The position numbers were made by a program, and so were the translations under genes. The notes under the pieces are model-generated. The model saw only the letters and a list, made by a program, of their open reading frames with translations, was not told the origin of the DNA and made no database searches. This document shows positions 16,638 through 25,535 of a stretch of DNA of 64,000 nt, one piece after another; position 1 is the first letter of the stretch, and every line of letters starts with the position of its first letter. Where the stretch lies: NCBI RefSeq assembly GCF_030813355.1, contig NZ_JAUSUD010000012.1, positions 1 through 64,000 on the forward strand. The letters are read 5' to 3'. Source of the DNA: Metabacillus malikii (GTDB lineage Bacteria > Bacillota > Bacilli > Bacillales > Bacillaceae).

Positions 16638-19154
16638 ATGAAGAAAAGGACTAGAAAAAAAGCATCAAAATTCAAGTTTCAATTTAATAAAGCGATTTTC
16701 CACTCTTTGAAAGCTAAGCTGATGTTACTTGGTGCAGTCTGTCTCGCCATTGTATTGCTTATCGGCGGTATGTCACTCATTATGATGGATGGTAACAATG
16801 AAAAGTATGAGATGACTAATCATATGAATCAAGTGAACCGCTTGGCAGAACAAAATGAAACGTTGAATGTTTTATATGTTTCGTCGAAGGATAGTAAGTA
16901 TTTAGAAGAGTTGTCTTCTAATACAGAGGAAGCTTTTTCCATTATTGAAAAGAATAATCCTACATTAAAATATACAAAAAAATGGAATGAATTAGAGAAA
17001 CTGCTGGAACAAAATAAAGTAAATATGGCAGATATCCTTAAACTTACAAATGAACGTGGTTTTGACCCGTCAACAGGTATTAACCAAAAATTGCTAGATA
17101 ACGGTAACAAAATTCAAGAACAATTGGCATTACTAAATGAAATTTCCGTCTGGGTTGATATCCCGATGCTTAATACAAATTCTTTAATACAAGGTACTGA
17201 AAATGTAGATGGAAAGACCTATAACAAATATACGTACACAAATACGATCCCAGATAAAGGGGATCGGGATAACATGCAAGTGCGTATTGGCGGAGATTCA
17301 GTTGAATATAAAGGAACTGCTTATGTAACGAATGTTCAATTAACCAATGATTCAACGAATACAGTCATAGATTTTGAGAAGGTTTCTGAACAAGCTGTTA
17401 ACAATAGCTACGGTTCGGCATTGAATGGTGTAGAATTTACGAACTTTAAAGGCAAGCCGGCTTTTAAAATTGGTACCAATTTCACGGCAGCTAATGCTTC
17501 TTGGGAAGAGATTGCTCTATCAATAACTACAGCAGACATTGATTTAACCGAATATAATAAGGTCTCGTTTGACATATTCTTTGATACGGATATTCATACT
17601 AGGCAAATGTCTTTAGGGGTTGCTTTAGATAGCCGCTATGACTTTGGAGGAGCAACAAGCGGGTTAGATCAATTGTTTAATGAATATAACCGAGCTGTCG
17701 TTGAAGGTAAGGAAGAAGAGGTTTCTAGCTTTTACGATGAAATTAGTGCAAAAATGAACGAAATGAAAACTAATTTTGGAACTGCATTTGGTAGTGAAGA
17801 AACACCGACGACGGCCATTAATTTAATGGATGAAAAAATGAAAATTGTCGAAGAGATGAAACCAATTGATACATCTCTCGTCCAATTGGTCAATGAAAAT
17901 ACAAATCTAGTTAATGATATGCGCAAAGTCATTAGCGATATCCACGCTGGCATTAATGATGATATGGGATCTGCTGCAACTAGCTTACGACTAACAATTA
18001 TCATCTTAAGTATTGTTGCCATTGCGATTGTGGCAGCTATTGTCCTATTGATTTCAAGAAGTGTACAGAAAAATTTAGACCAATTTAAAGATATTTTAGT
18101 AGATATGGGGAAAGGCGACTTAACGAAGCGTGCAAAAATTACGTCAAAAGATGAGTTTTCACTTTTCTCAACATATCTAAATCAATTTATCGACCAAATT
18201 AGTGGTATTTTACAAAAAATTCAAGGTTTAACTCTTGAAGTGAATGAGAAGAATCAGGCGGTTTATCGTGTGATTCAAGGTGTTGTTAACGGTGATAATA
18301 ATAAAGATGGTATCCTGCAGTTACAAGAGCATTTTCGTTTAATCGAAAATAGTGTAACGAATCAAAGTGCAAATACAGAGGAATCATTAGCTAGTCTACA
18401 TGAAATTCTTGAAACGAATAGAGAATCTGTCAATGGGATTAATGAGTCGAAGAAAACGTCTGAACAATCATTAGCAAGTGTTCAAGAGGGCGTTAAATTT
18501 ATTGACACATTAAATGGCAATATCGAGGGGATTTCAAAAAGTGTTGACCGTTCAAGTGTTGAAATTAGTGAACTCATTGAGTTTTCTAAATCTATCGAGG
18601 AAGTACTCGTTTCTATCCAAAACTTTGCAAGTCAAACGAATTTACTTTCTTTAAATGCAGCAATTGAAGCTGCTAGAGCTGGTGAAGAAGGTAAGGGCTT
18701 TGCGGTTGTAGCAGATGAAGTGAAGAAGCTTTCGACGGCAACAAGCCTTGAAACACAGAAAATTAGTGAAATCATTAACAACATTAATGGAAAAATTAAT
18801 CAAGTACAGGATGCGAACAAAGAGGTTACATCACATGTTCATGATACTGAACAAATCGCAGGTCAATTTACTGACATTATTAACAGAATGAAAGAGTCGA
18901 CTGAGCATAGTTCAGCGTATATTTCGAACTTAATGTCGCAAATTACCGACCAAATGTTAAGCACCGAAGAGATTGTTAAAGCTGTCGATTTAATTAGTAC
19001 AGACTCACAAGAAATTCAAGATAAAACAATCATTACAACTGAAGTAACAGACGAATTAGCCAATAATTTAGTTGAAAACTTAAAAGTTGTTGAAGAGTTA
19101 ATGGAAAGCATGACAAGAATTAAGGAAGATATTAGTACGTTTAAATTGAAGTGA
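16638..19154 (+). CDS. Methyl-accepting chemotaxis protein with a carbohydrate-binding-like outer domain
   Basis: An 838-residue transmembrane chemoreceptor. ATG 16638 follows TAGAGGAGA. TM1 is at about 28-50 and TM2 at about 451-475, then HAMP (476-530) and the methyl-accepting domain with the tip [17 protein letters not shown] (from about 666). The outer part is about 400 residues: helical at 55-170 and 340-440, with a beta-rich insert at about 190-335. Segments such as IDFEKVSEQAVNN, SWEEIALSITTADIDLTEYN and KVSFDIFFDTD resemble galactose-binding-type carbohydrate modules of mannanases. A GH26 mannanase is encoded in the same window. Direct polysaccharide sensing is inference. Confidence 0.88.
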   Translation: MKKRTRKKASKFKFQFNKAIFHSLKAKLMLLGAVCLAIVLLIGGMSLIMMDGNNEKYEMTNHMNQVNRLAEQNETLNVLYVSSKDSKYLEELSSNTEEAFSIIEKNNPTLKYTKKWNELEKLLEQNKVNMADILKLTNERGFDPSTGINQKLLDNGNKIQEQLALLNEISVWVDIPMLNTNSLIQGTENVDGKTYNKYTYTNTIPDKGDRDNMQVRIGGDSVEYKGTAYVTNVQLTNDSTNTVIDFEKVSEQAVNNSYGSALNGVEFTNFKGKPAFKIGTNFTAANASWEEIALSITTADIDLTEYNKVSFDIFFDTDIHTRQMSLGVALDSRYDFGGATSGLDQLFNEYNRAVVEGKEEEVSSFYDEISAKMNEMKTNFGTAFGSEETPTTAINLMDEKMKIVEEMKPIDTSLVQLVNENTNLVNDMRKVISDIHAGINDDMGSAATSLRLTIIILSIVAIAIVAAIVLLISRSVQKNLDQFKDILVDMGKGDLTKRAKITSKDEFSLFSTYLNQFIDQISGILQKIQGLTLEVNEKNQAVYRVIQGVVNGDNNKDGILQLQEHFRLIENSVTNQSANTEESLASLHEILETNRESVNGINESKKTSEQSLASVQEGVKFIDTLNGNIEGISKSVDRSSVEISELIEFSKSIEEVLVSIQNFASQTNLLSLNAAIEAARAGEEGKGFAVVADEVKKLSTATSLETQKISEIINNINGKINQVQDANKEVTSHVHDTEQIAGQFTDIINRMKESTEHSSAYISNLMSQITDQMLSTEEIVKAVDLISTDSQEIQDKTIITTEVTDELANNLVENLKVVEELMESMTRIKEDISTFKLK

Positions 19155-19167
19155 TTTTTTATATAAT

Positions 19168-19207
19168 GCTGTGTAAGAGCTGATTTAGGCTTTTGCACAG
19201 CTTTTTT
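19168..19207 (+). terminator. Terminator of the chemoreceptor gene
   Basis: GCTGTGTAAGAGC (19168-19180) pairs with GCTTTTGCACAGC (19189-19201), with a T run to 19207. Confidence 0.85.
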
Positions 19208-19612
19208 CTATAGCAGAGGATGTGGATCCTATCTGAAAATTGACTGAATCACGAAAGTAGTAAAATCTCTACCATATGTCAAATTCAACCCGAAGACCTA
19301 TCAATGCTATAGTTAGTGAGTTGGATAAATGTTTAAATATTAATTAATTGTTACTATTTCGAAAATATCCCTATAAATGTAAATTTTCTCTATCAAGAAT
19401 GATAAGGTTTTGTAAAGTACCACAAATTACCTAGTTAACCCTGTATAATAAGCATTATGTTACCCTACTTCGATTCGACAACTTACATGCAATTATCCTC
19501 TAATTCCCTACCACATCTTAGTTTTCGACAGAAATGTGAAAATGGAGGTGAAGAAACAATTTTAATCCAAAAAATTCCAAATAATAATTAAAGCAAACAT
19601 TATAAAAAAGGA

Positions 19613-19759
19613 GTGGTCCGGATTTTTATTTATCTTAAAAACGAGCAAGAATATCCAATTAACGAGATTAATATAATCATTGAAGTCTCTCCTGAAATAA
19701 ACATTGTCGTAAAGGAAGTTGATCCATCTGAGGAGGAATCTCGTAAACTTTACCATTAA
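19613..19759 (+). CDS. Possible small ORF upstream of comK (doubtful)
   Basis: A frame of 48 codons ends in TAA at 19757-19759 and encodes an acidic, beta-like peptide (YLKNEQEYPINEINIIIEVS, ending in EEESRKLYH). AAAAAAGGAG lies directly in front, but the GTG at 19613 overlaps that site, leaving no well-placed ATG, GTG or TTG; an ATT start would be needed. It resembles coding sequence in composition but may be a decayed gene or chance. Confidence 0.25.
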   Translation: MVRIFIYLKNEQEYPINEINIIIEVSPEINIVVKEVDPSEEESRKLYH

Positions 19760-19865
19760 AGGAATTAGAGATGTCAAAAAAATGGGTAACGATGGTTAAG
19801 TGTATTTTACTATGTTGAGTATGATTGCAACTCTATTTAAAATCAATTAAAGGAGCTATTTCATA

Positions 19866-20441
19866 ATGAGACATTATTATATGCTGCCAGTCAATGAAGA
19901 ATCTCCATACATTATCCATGAAAATACAATGTGCGTTATGCCTTTCTATAATGATACCGGAGTGTTATGCAGCCAAATCCTAGAAGTATATAAGGAAATT
20001 GAAGTGAAGGAAAGCCCATCAACAATTGTTGCGAGAAGTATCGATTACTTTGGAGGAGCTCTTCAAGGGAGACTGCAATCAGCAGGTGGTATTTTAATAG
20101 GACAAAAACTCTTACCAGTTATGATTAGTGAAAAGTACAAGACGTGCATGGTGCCAACATGTTCACCAGCCAAACCAGAAAATAGTTGGATTTCGTATAA
20201 GCATGTGCGCAGTATTGTACCTAAAGGTAATCAATCGATTATTACTTTAACAAATTATAGTCAGATTGTTGTGGATGTGACACGTGATACGATGGAAAGA
20301 CGTCTGGATAAAGCAGCACGCTTATTAACGACATATGAAATACGTGAGGAAAAAATACTAGATGAAGTAAAAACATCGTACATAGCTGAACCGCAATTTG
20401 CTTACAATCTAGAGAATGAGCACTTTGACCAGATGACTTAA
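19866..20441 (+). CDS. comK: Competence transcription factor ComK
   Basis: A 191-residue protein similar in length to B. subtilis ComK (192). Recognisable blocks are CSQILEV, the DYFGGALQGRLQSAGGIL region equivalent to RFFGSSYAGRKAGTYEV, MVPTCSPAKPENSWISYKHV equivalent to FPTLSSTRPQCGWISHVHV, and the ITLTNYSQIVVDV strand. ComK is the master regulator that binds paired AT boxes and switches on DNA uptake genes. It stands alone with a long upstream region, consistent with complex control. AAAGGAG precedes the ATG. The C-terminus diverges from the B. subtilis protein, as is common outside that species. Confidence 0.88.
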   Translation: MRHYYMLPVNEESPYIIHENTMCVMPFYNDTGVLCSQILEVYKEIEVKESPSTIVARSIDYFGGALQGRLQSAGGILIGQKLLPVMISEKYKTCMVPTCSPAKPENSWISYKHVRSIVPKGNQSIITLTNYSQIVVDVTRDTMERRLDKAARLLTTYEIREEKILDEVKTSYIAEPQFAYNLENEHFDQMT

Positions 20442-20465
20442 ATTTTTTAAAAACTTGATAAGAAA

Positions 20466-20496
20466 GAAGAAGGAATGAGGTGCTCGTTCCTTCTTC
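20466..20496. terminator. Bidirectional hairpin between comK and the SH3 gene
   Basis: GAAGAAGGAATGAG (20466-20479) pairs with CTCGTTCCTTCTTC (20483-20496). On the minus strand it is followed by a T-rich run. Confidence 0.65.
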
Positions 20497-20504
20497 CGGT
20501 AAGA

Positions 20505-21278
20505 TTATGACTCATTAACAATTTTAGAAGATATCCAGCCCTTTTTCCCATTCTCTGTTTCAACTTTTAACCATGTAATGCCTTTGTTATCTGTTTCTTC
20601 CTCTTCTAGAAAGGTAATCGTCTCACCAATTTTTAAACTATCAACAATTTTCCCATTAAGAGAAGGGGTTTCACGAATGTTCCCGCCCTCATCATATTGT
20701 TCTTTTAACGTTAACTTTGGACGCTCGTCTTGTTTTAAAGATGTTTGAACTTTGCCTTGAAGCTGCTTTACATCAAAGCCTAATTCTTTTTTCAGCTTAT
20801 CAACTGTTACCCACTGTTCGAATTGATGCCACGTTTTAGAATAAGATGTCGTCGGGTTATTGATAATTGCTAATGGTAAAATAATCGCTAAAATAAGAGC
20901 AGTAAGCCTAAATGTCTTTCGAAATGAGTATTTATTTCGTTTCCGCTTTTTTGTAAGTTGTGCTAGTTTTTCGAAAGATAGTAAGAGAAATGCAACACTA
21001 TCCTCTAGCATATCGATCCATCTCGGAATCGCATAATTACCGCCATGTCGCTGCTTCATTAGCTGGCGATGAGCTAGTCTCATCATTGGATAAGAAAGGA
21101 GCTCGACTACCTTTTGTAATAATAGGCTTCCCCATTCGATAATCCGTGGGAGCAGTCTGATGACGACTGGTCTTAGAATGATGACGATAATAAACGTGAT
21201 GAATCCAATTCTGAGCCATATCGGCAGGAATGATAGTGGGACCCAAAGCCAAAATAACTGATTGATAATGGTTTCCAC
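20505..21278 (-). CDS. Membrane protein with C-terminal SH3 domain
   Basis: A 257-residue protein starting at a GTG seven bases after the SPFH-like gene. There is a hydrophobic N-terminal segment (about 18-45), an amphipathic middle and a second membrane helix at about 122-142 (LTALILAIILPLAII). A bacterial SH3 domain occupies the last 70 residues (NIRETPSLNGKIVDSLKIGE, then WLKVETENGKKGWISSKIV), probably outside the membrane facing the wall. Extracellular SH3 domains usually bind peptidoglycan. It probably works with the SPFH-like protein upstream and the PspA cluster beyond. Confidence 0.75.
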   Translation of the reverse strand: METIINQLFWLWVPLSFLPIWLRIGFITFIIVIILRPVVIRLLPRIIEWGSLLLQKVVELLSYPMMRLAHRQLMKQRHGGNYAIPRWIDMLEDSVAFLLLSFEKLAQLTKKRKRNKYSFRKTFRLTALILAIILPLAIINNPTTSYSKTWHQFEQWVTVDKLKKELGFDVKQLQGKVQTSLKQDERPKLTLKEQYDEGGNIRETPSLNGKIVDSLKIGETITFLEEEETDNKGITWLKVETENGKKGWISSKIVNES

Positions 21279-21285
21279 AGTTCAC

Positions 21286-22200
21286 CTACTCTCCTTTTGT
21301 CATTTGATAGATGCTCCGTACGTCATCATCTTCTATTCTAGCTGTTGAAGGTCGATGTTCTGGTACCGGGTCATGTGGAAAATATGCTCGTATTTTTGAG
21401 ATTTGTTCTCTTGCAACGTCCTCATTTACATTAGGGTCGAGTAATAACCTACGAATTTGGTCTTGGACTTCAAAACGGAAGCTTTCTTCATGCTGTAATT
21501 GTCTTTTCACAATATCACGGGCATCCTCGTTATTTTCTGCAATTAGCAAGGCAGTTAGTAAATCTCCTTTTTGTATCGACTCTTGAATTTCTTTTGCAAG
21601 AGAGCGAGCTTTCATGAGTTGTTTCTCACGACGATGCTGTTCAAGCTCATGTTCCTGGTCAATTTTCACAAATTCTAAATCATGTAGCTGATCATGTGAG
21701 CTTTGTTTTACAAGAACATTAATATCTGTCACAGCAACACCAACCTGCTTTAACCCGGCTACCATTGATGAGTGCTCATGTAAATCTTCAATGTGACGCT
21801 TGACCCGTTTTGCCTCAGAAACTGGATAATCACTCGTAATTTCTTCTAACCAATACGGCAGCTTTTTCTGAATGTATGTGACAATTTCACCGGCGTTTTG
21901 CTGTATCAATGAAATAGGATCGACGACTTTGTAATCAATTGATAAGTCGACGAAAAATTTACGACCACGGTCTTGTGATGGAACTTCATTTTCGTATTGA
22001 AAATTTAAGGTCGACATGTTGACGATATACATTTTGTTATATTTCCCTGCACGTAAATCACTCCGTGTAATCCGATCACCATTTTTGACGACGAGAAAAT
22101 GATTATCCTCATTCGTATAGACGAAGGCTTGAGACATTGATGAAGCAGGTTGCTTTTCAAAAAAACTAAACTTGACCGGTTTCACTTCAATTAAATTCAT
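21286..22200 (-). CDS. SPFH/prohibitin-like cytoplasmic protein
   Basis: A 304-residue protein. ATG 22200 is chosen because AAGGAGGA lies eight bases upstream. The N-terminal 190 residues look like an SPFH-type domain: FVYTNEDNHFLVVKNGDRIT, then FFVDLSIDYKVVDPISLIQQ and a VGVAVTDINVLVKQ strand. The next 80 residues form a charged helix (HELEQHRREKQLMKARSLAK), typical of prohibitin-like proteins. No membrane helix is evident. SPFH proteins with PspA partners are known in Bacillus membrane-stress loci. The SH3 membrane gene follows by seven bases. Confidence 0.7.
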   Translation of the reverse strand: MNLIEVKPVKFSFFEKQPASSMSQAFVYTNEDNHFLVVKNGDRITRSDLRAGKYNKMYIVNMSTLNFQYENEVPSQDRGRKFFVDLSIDYKVVDPISLIQQNAGEIVTYIQKKLPYWLEEITSDYPVSEAKRVKRHIEDLHEHSSMVAGLKQVGVAVTDINVLVKQSSHDQLHDLEFVKIDQEHELEQHRREKQLMKARSLAKEIQESIQKGDLLTALLIAENNEDARDIVKRQLQHEESFRFEVQDQIRRLLLDPNVNEDVAREQISKIRAYFPHDPVPEHRPSTARIEDDDVRSIYQMTKGE

Positions 22201-22340
22201 ATCTAAAATCCTCCTTAGTAGCTTCAAATCTATATGCAATGTTGATTAGAGATTAGTTGATTTGTCCATTAAAATAGTACCAATGATTGCGCAAATGTTC
22301 CATATAGTTTTATTACACGAGCCGGATTTGCGATTTTCAA

Positions 22341-22560
22341 AGGCTATTTTCGTAAACATTGTTCCTTTTAACTGAGTTGTCGTTTAGGGTTTGTCTCCGC
22401 TACAGTACTCGCTTTCCGCGGGGTGGGTGGTGAGCCTCCTCAGCGTAAACGCCTGCGGGGTCTCACCCCTCCCACGCATCCCGCAGGAGTCTCGCACTTC
22501 CGCTCCAACAAACCCTTAATAAGATTAGTGCAAAAAGCCACAATCCTTTAGAAAAGGGCC
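22341..22560. repeat. Dispersed Bacillus-type repeat element, short copy
   Basis: A GC-rich block (CGCTTTCCGCGGGGTGGGTG through CATCCCGCAGGAGTCTCGCA) has AT-rich arms starting AGGCTATTTTCGTAAACATT and ending near AAAAAGCCACAATC. A second copy at 35929-36305 shares both arms and most of the core but carries about 150 extra bases. Elements of this look are common between genes in Bacillaceae. Confidence 0.8.
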
Positions 22561-22730
22561 TTTTCAAAAAAATCTCCGACATGAAGTAGAGTCCCTCTAC
22601 GAAAATATTATACAAGCATTTTTAATGATATAACTAATTTTTCATTTTTATGAGGATTTTTCGGCTTTTAATCTATTGTATTCATTTGAATGGACTGGTA
22701 GAAGTATACTGTGGGAATTGGGAGAGGGAA

Positions 22731-22746
22731 GGGGGATAAGTCCCCC
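22731..22746 (-). terminator. Hairpin after the spermidine-synthase-like gene
   Basis: GGGGGA and TCCCCC form a tight stem a few bases after the stop codon on the minus strand. No T run follows, so termination is uncertain. Confidence 0.4.
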
Positions 22747-22749
22747 TAA

Positions 22750-24297
22750 TTAATAACTTCTCCACGCTTTTTCGTATTTTTCAATGATTGTTGGGCGTGT
22801 CAATGTATTGACTTCAATCGGAATTTTATTACCTTTTTCATCGGTTATGTCTTTGTCGATGTCTTTCCCAAATGTTCTCAAGCCTGCTAAGACATCGTCA
22901 GTTAAATAGCGTGTTTCAACATCTAATGTAGCCGTATCGAGTTGTACCGGCTCCCGTTTTGCCAACACAAAGCCCCAGTCTCCAAAGCTTGGGACATCGA
23001 CATGAAGATTAGCTGTGTTTAGGTCTGCAGCTTGTACGGTTTTGTCGATTGACCAATATACCTCTGTTGCAAAGGTTGGGCTTGTTGCTTGAATCATTAA
23101 TGACCCGCCAGGTATTAAATGATTGCGGAGCAGCTGATAAAATTCGAGTGTATAAAGCTTACTTAAGGATTCATTATTCGGGTCAGGCAAGTCAACAAGA
23201 ATTACATCATAAAACTGTTTAGAATGCTTAACAAATTGAAACGCATCATCATTGACAACCTTGACACGTTCATCCTCATAGGCGCCCTCGTTCAATTTGA
23301 CTAAATCACGATGTGTTTTTCCGAGCTCAACAACTTCAGGATCAAGGTCAACTAATGTCATTGACTTCACTTCATCATATTTTTGAAGCTCACGTAATGC
23401 AAGACCGTCACCACCGCCTAGGATCAGAATATTCTCCTTTTTCTGAGCGGTTGCCATTGCTGGATGTACGAGTGTTTCATGGTAACGATATTCATCAGAT
23501 GAACTAAACTGCAGCTGCCCATCAAGAAATAAGCGCACGTCACCTTGTTCCTTCGTTAAAATAATTTGCTGATATTCGGTTTGCTCTGTATAAATAATCG
23601 GGTCGCGATAAAGCTTTTGCTCAAAAGTAAACGCCGTTTCTTCTCCGATGAAAATACCGACAACCAGTAACAGAAAGATGACAATTCCCGCTGAGAAATG
23701 GCGCTTGAAAGTAAGGATTTCCTTTTTAAAATAGATAAGAATCCAAAGGGCAATCGTCACATTTATTAACGCAACGATAAACGCTGTTTTTACGAGGCCA
23801 AATTCAGGGCGCAGTAAGTAGACGAATAAAATACCTCCGATTAGACCGCCTGCATAATCTGAAAATAGCACTCTCGCTGTACTTTTTTGGACGGTAACAC
23901 CAATCTCGTTCGCTTTTCGAATTAAGATTGGCAATTCAACACCTGTCAAAGCACCGACAACTAATGTAACGGTGTAGAGGAAGAGAGAGTTCATTCCATC
24001 TCCTAAAAAGGCAGAAACACCAAAGAGAAGGAAAGTAGAGAAACCCGCGATAATACCGATTAAATATTCAATCCAAACAAACGATAAAATTAAATGCTTT
24101 GTAACCCGTTCACTTATCGATGCACCAATCCCCATTCCTGTTAGAAAAAGAGAAATGGTGAGGGTGTATTGTTTCACACCATCACCAAGTAAATAAGAAC
24201 CAGCTGCACCGAAGAGAACTTCGAAAATAATTCCGCACACCGAAACGATTCCCGAAGCCCAATAGATGGCTTTGCTTTGATTGATTTTATTACTCAC
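22750..24297 (-). CDS. Membrane-embedded spermidine-synthase-like protein
   Basis: A 515-residue protein starting at GTG 24297, 11 bases after AAGGAG; ATG 24318, touching the DUF350 stop, is an alternative. Residues 1-220 hold about seven membrane helices. The rest is a polyamine aminopropyltransferase-type domain: YHETLVHPAMA, the nucleotide loop ILGGGDGLALREL, the acidic LVDLDPEVVELG, DDAFQFV, and VDLPDPN where classical enzymes have DSTDP, so the catalytic Asp is kept. Related membrane forms occur with DUF350 and PspA genes in many bacteria. The acceptor substrate is unknown; a lipid- or protein-linked amine is possible. Confidence 0.85.
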   Translation of the reverse strand: MSNKINQSKAIYWASGIVSVCGIIFEVLFGAAGSYLLGDGVKQYTLTISLFLTGMGIGASISERVTKHLILSFVWIEYLIGIIAGFSTFLLFGVSAFLGDGMNSLFLYTVTLVVGALTGVELPILIRKANEIGVTVQKSTARVLFSDYAGGLIGGILFVYLLRPEFGLVKTAFIVALINVTIALWILIYFKKEILTFKRHFSAGIVIFLLLVVGIFIGEETAFTFEQKLYRDPIIYTEQTEYQQIILTKEQGDVRLFLDGQLQFSSSDEYRYHETLVHPAMATAQKKENILILGGGDGLALRELQKYDEVKSMTLVDLDPEVVELGKTHRDLVKLNEGAYEDERVKVVNDDAFQFVKHSKQFYDVILVDLPDPNNESLSKLYTLEFYQLLRNHLIPGGSLMIQATSPTFATEVYWSIDKTVQAADLNTANLHVDVPSFGDWGFVLAKREPVQLDTATLDVETRYLTDDVLAGLRTFGKDIDKDITDEKGNKIPIEVNTLTRPTIIEKYEKAWRSY

Positions 24298-24317
24298 GTA
24301 GACGTCGTCTCCTTGCA

Positions 24318-24713
24318 TTACGTAATGGATGCACCAATGACAAAGGCAAGGCCAATGGATACACACATACTAATAATTCCGACTGAGATATTTCCTTTTT
24401 TCAATTGCTCTTCAACTGAGAACTTTCGTGTAAATAGTTCGAAAAGAAGATAGGCAATCATTTGCAGGAAGATACCGAATAATCCCCAAATCAATGTATC
24501 TAGCACACTTGCACTATGGTAAATTGAGAATGCGAGAATAATACAAATCGCAACGATTTTTCCTCCAATTGATAGAGAAACAGCATGATTCCCGTTTAGA
24601 ACCTCATCCCAGTCTTTGTATTTCCTTGTCATAAATTCAAAAATAATGAGTCCAACTAAAACGATTGCAATTGCGATTACAAAATAAAGAGCGGTTAAAA
24701 CGAATGGCTCCAT
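24318..24713 (-). CDS. DUF350 membrane protein
   Basis: A 131-residue protein with four predicted membrane helices, starting MEPFVLTALYFVIAIAI. ATG 24713 is preferred to 24722 because AAAGGA is well spaced for it. Two repeated halves, each with a helix pair and a Phe-rich loop (IFEFMTRKYKDWDE, and YLLFELFTRKFSVEEQLKKG), are characteristic of DUF350 (YjfL type). It lies between DUF4247 and the spermidine-synthase-like gene; the same partners occur around PspA in E. coli yjf-type loci, which suggests a common membrane process. Confidence 0.85.
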   Translation of the reverse strand: MEPFVLTALYFVIAIAIVLVGLIIFEFMTRKYKDWDEVLNGNHAVSLSIGGKIVAICIILAFSIYHSASVLDTLIWGLFGIFLQMIAYLLFELFTRKFSVEEQLKKGNISVGIISMCVSIGLAFVIGASIT

Positions 24714-24749
24714 CTTTTTCATCCTTTCTTTATTGAATTTTTATAGTAC

Positions 24750-25364
24750 TTACTTACCGGTTCCAGGGCCACCACCACGGACAGTTGAGGTGCTTCCTCT
24801 TACTGATGACGAAGATCCAGTTGATTTTTTGTAATATCCACCAGATGAACTGTAGCCACCATAACAATCCTCATTGTTGTATCCGCACTTACTTTGGCGT
24901 TTTTTGCCCCAATCATCCACATCAAGGACTTCATCTAAAATCCAAAGTGCGAACAAGCCGTTAAAAAAGTTTGGCTGATAGTTATCACGAACAAATCCAT
25001 ATGTTGCAATTTCAACAAGTGTGTCTGAAGAATTGTTTTCATCAGGTGTAATTGTGATAAATGAGTCGTTATAAATTAGGACTTGTTTATTATCCTTTTT
25101 TTCACTGACTTCTTTCGGAGTTTCGTGGCTTTGTAATTCACTGACAACTTCATCCACTGATTTGTTTTCAGCTAAGTAAATCTCAGCAATGTCAGTTGAG
25201 CTTTGTTGGCTCGTAACAATATCTTGCAAAATATAGTTCGATTCAATAAATTCAATAATGCCATCTTTGAAAAATGACCCGCCTGTTGAACCTTGAGCAT
25301 TACTTCCACATGCAGCTAATAGGAGTAGAACTGACAGCATGACAAAAAGAAGTGGCTTTCTCAT
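24750..25364 (-). CDS. DUF4247 lipoprotein
   Basis: A 204-residue lipoprotein. ATG 25364 is chosen because GAGGGTGA is upstream. The signal peptide ends in LAAC with Cys18 as lipid attachment. The mature part has a helical and strand region (IEFIESNYILQDIV, then VLIYNDSFITITPDE) and a C-terminal low-complexity tail with Cys, Ser, Gly and Tyr (KCGYNNEDCYGGYSSSGGYY). This matches DUF4247 as found in Bacillus PspA loci. It is the first gene of the DUF4247-DUF350-spermidine-synthase-like unit. Function unknown. Confidence 0.8.
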   Translation of the reverse strand: MRKPLLFVMLSVLLLLAACGSNAQGSTGGSFFKDGIIEFIESNYILQDIVTSQQSSTDIAEIYLAENKSVDEVVSELQSHETPKEVSEKKDNKQVLIYNDSFITITPDENNSSDTLVEIATYGFVRDNYQPNFFNGLFALWILDEVLDVDDWGKKRQSKCGYNNEDCYGGYSSSGGYYKKSTGSSSSVRGSTSTVRGGGPGTGK

Positions 25365-25423
25365 TGACTCACCCTCTTTCATTTTGGACATATGTAATTA
25401 GGATTCTTATTTAATGAATGCGA

Positions 25424-25446
25424 GGGGGGTACTATTTATTCCCCCT
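25424..25446. promoter_or_regulatory. G/C hairpin upstream of the DUF4247 gene
   Basis: GGGGGGTAC and the following CCCCC frame a short AT-rich loop (GGGGG...CCCCC). It lies in the leader of the DUF4247 unit and may be an RNA control element or part of the promoter region. Confidence 0.35.
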
Positions 25447-25480
25447 GATTCAATAACGAGCTTAGGAATTTGATAGTTTT

Positions 25481-25519
25481 CAAAAAGTGGGCAGTAACGA
25501 TTGAGTCGTGTTACTGCCC
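25481..25519 (-). terminator. Terminator after pspA
   Basis: GGGCAGTAAC (25489-25498) pairs with GTTACTGCCC (25510-25519); on the minus strand ACTTTTTG follows. It separates the DUF4178-pspA transcript from the DUF4247 unit. Confidence 0.8.
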
Positions 25520-25535
25520 GTTCTTTTTATAGTGC

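Larger units (their letters stand above)
19155..19865. other. Long upstream region of comK
   Basis: It begins with the chemoreceptor terminator (19168-19207). About 400 bases of AT-rich DNA follow without a recognisable gene, then a weak small ORF (19613-19759) and the comK leader. A long, complex upstream region is expected for comK, which is controlled by several regulators; I could not identify perfect ComK boxes. Confidence 0.45.
22201..22749. other. Non-coding region with a dispersed repeat
   Basis: No gene. It holds the leader of the SPFH-like gene, the dispersed element copy 1 (22341-22560), and near the end a GGGGGA/TCCCCC hairpin (22731-22746) that may terminate the spermidine-synthase-like gene on the minus strand. 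Confidence 0.55.

Noticed and set aside
19200-19865. ComK boxes upstream of comK
   Set aside because: AT-rich segments exist, but I could not find two AAAA-N5-TTTT boxes with correct spacing.
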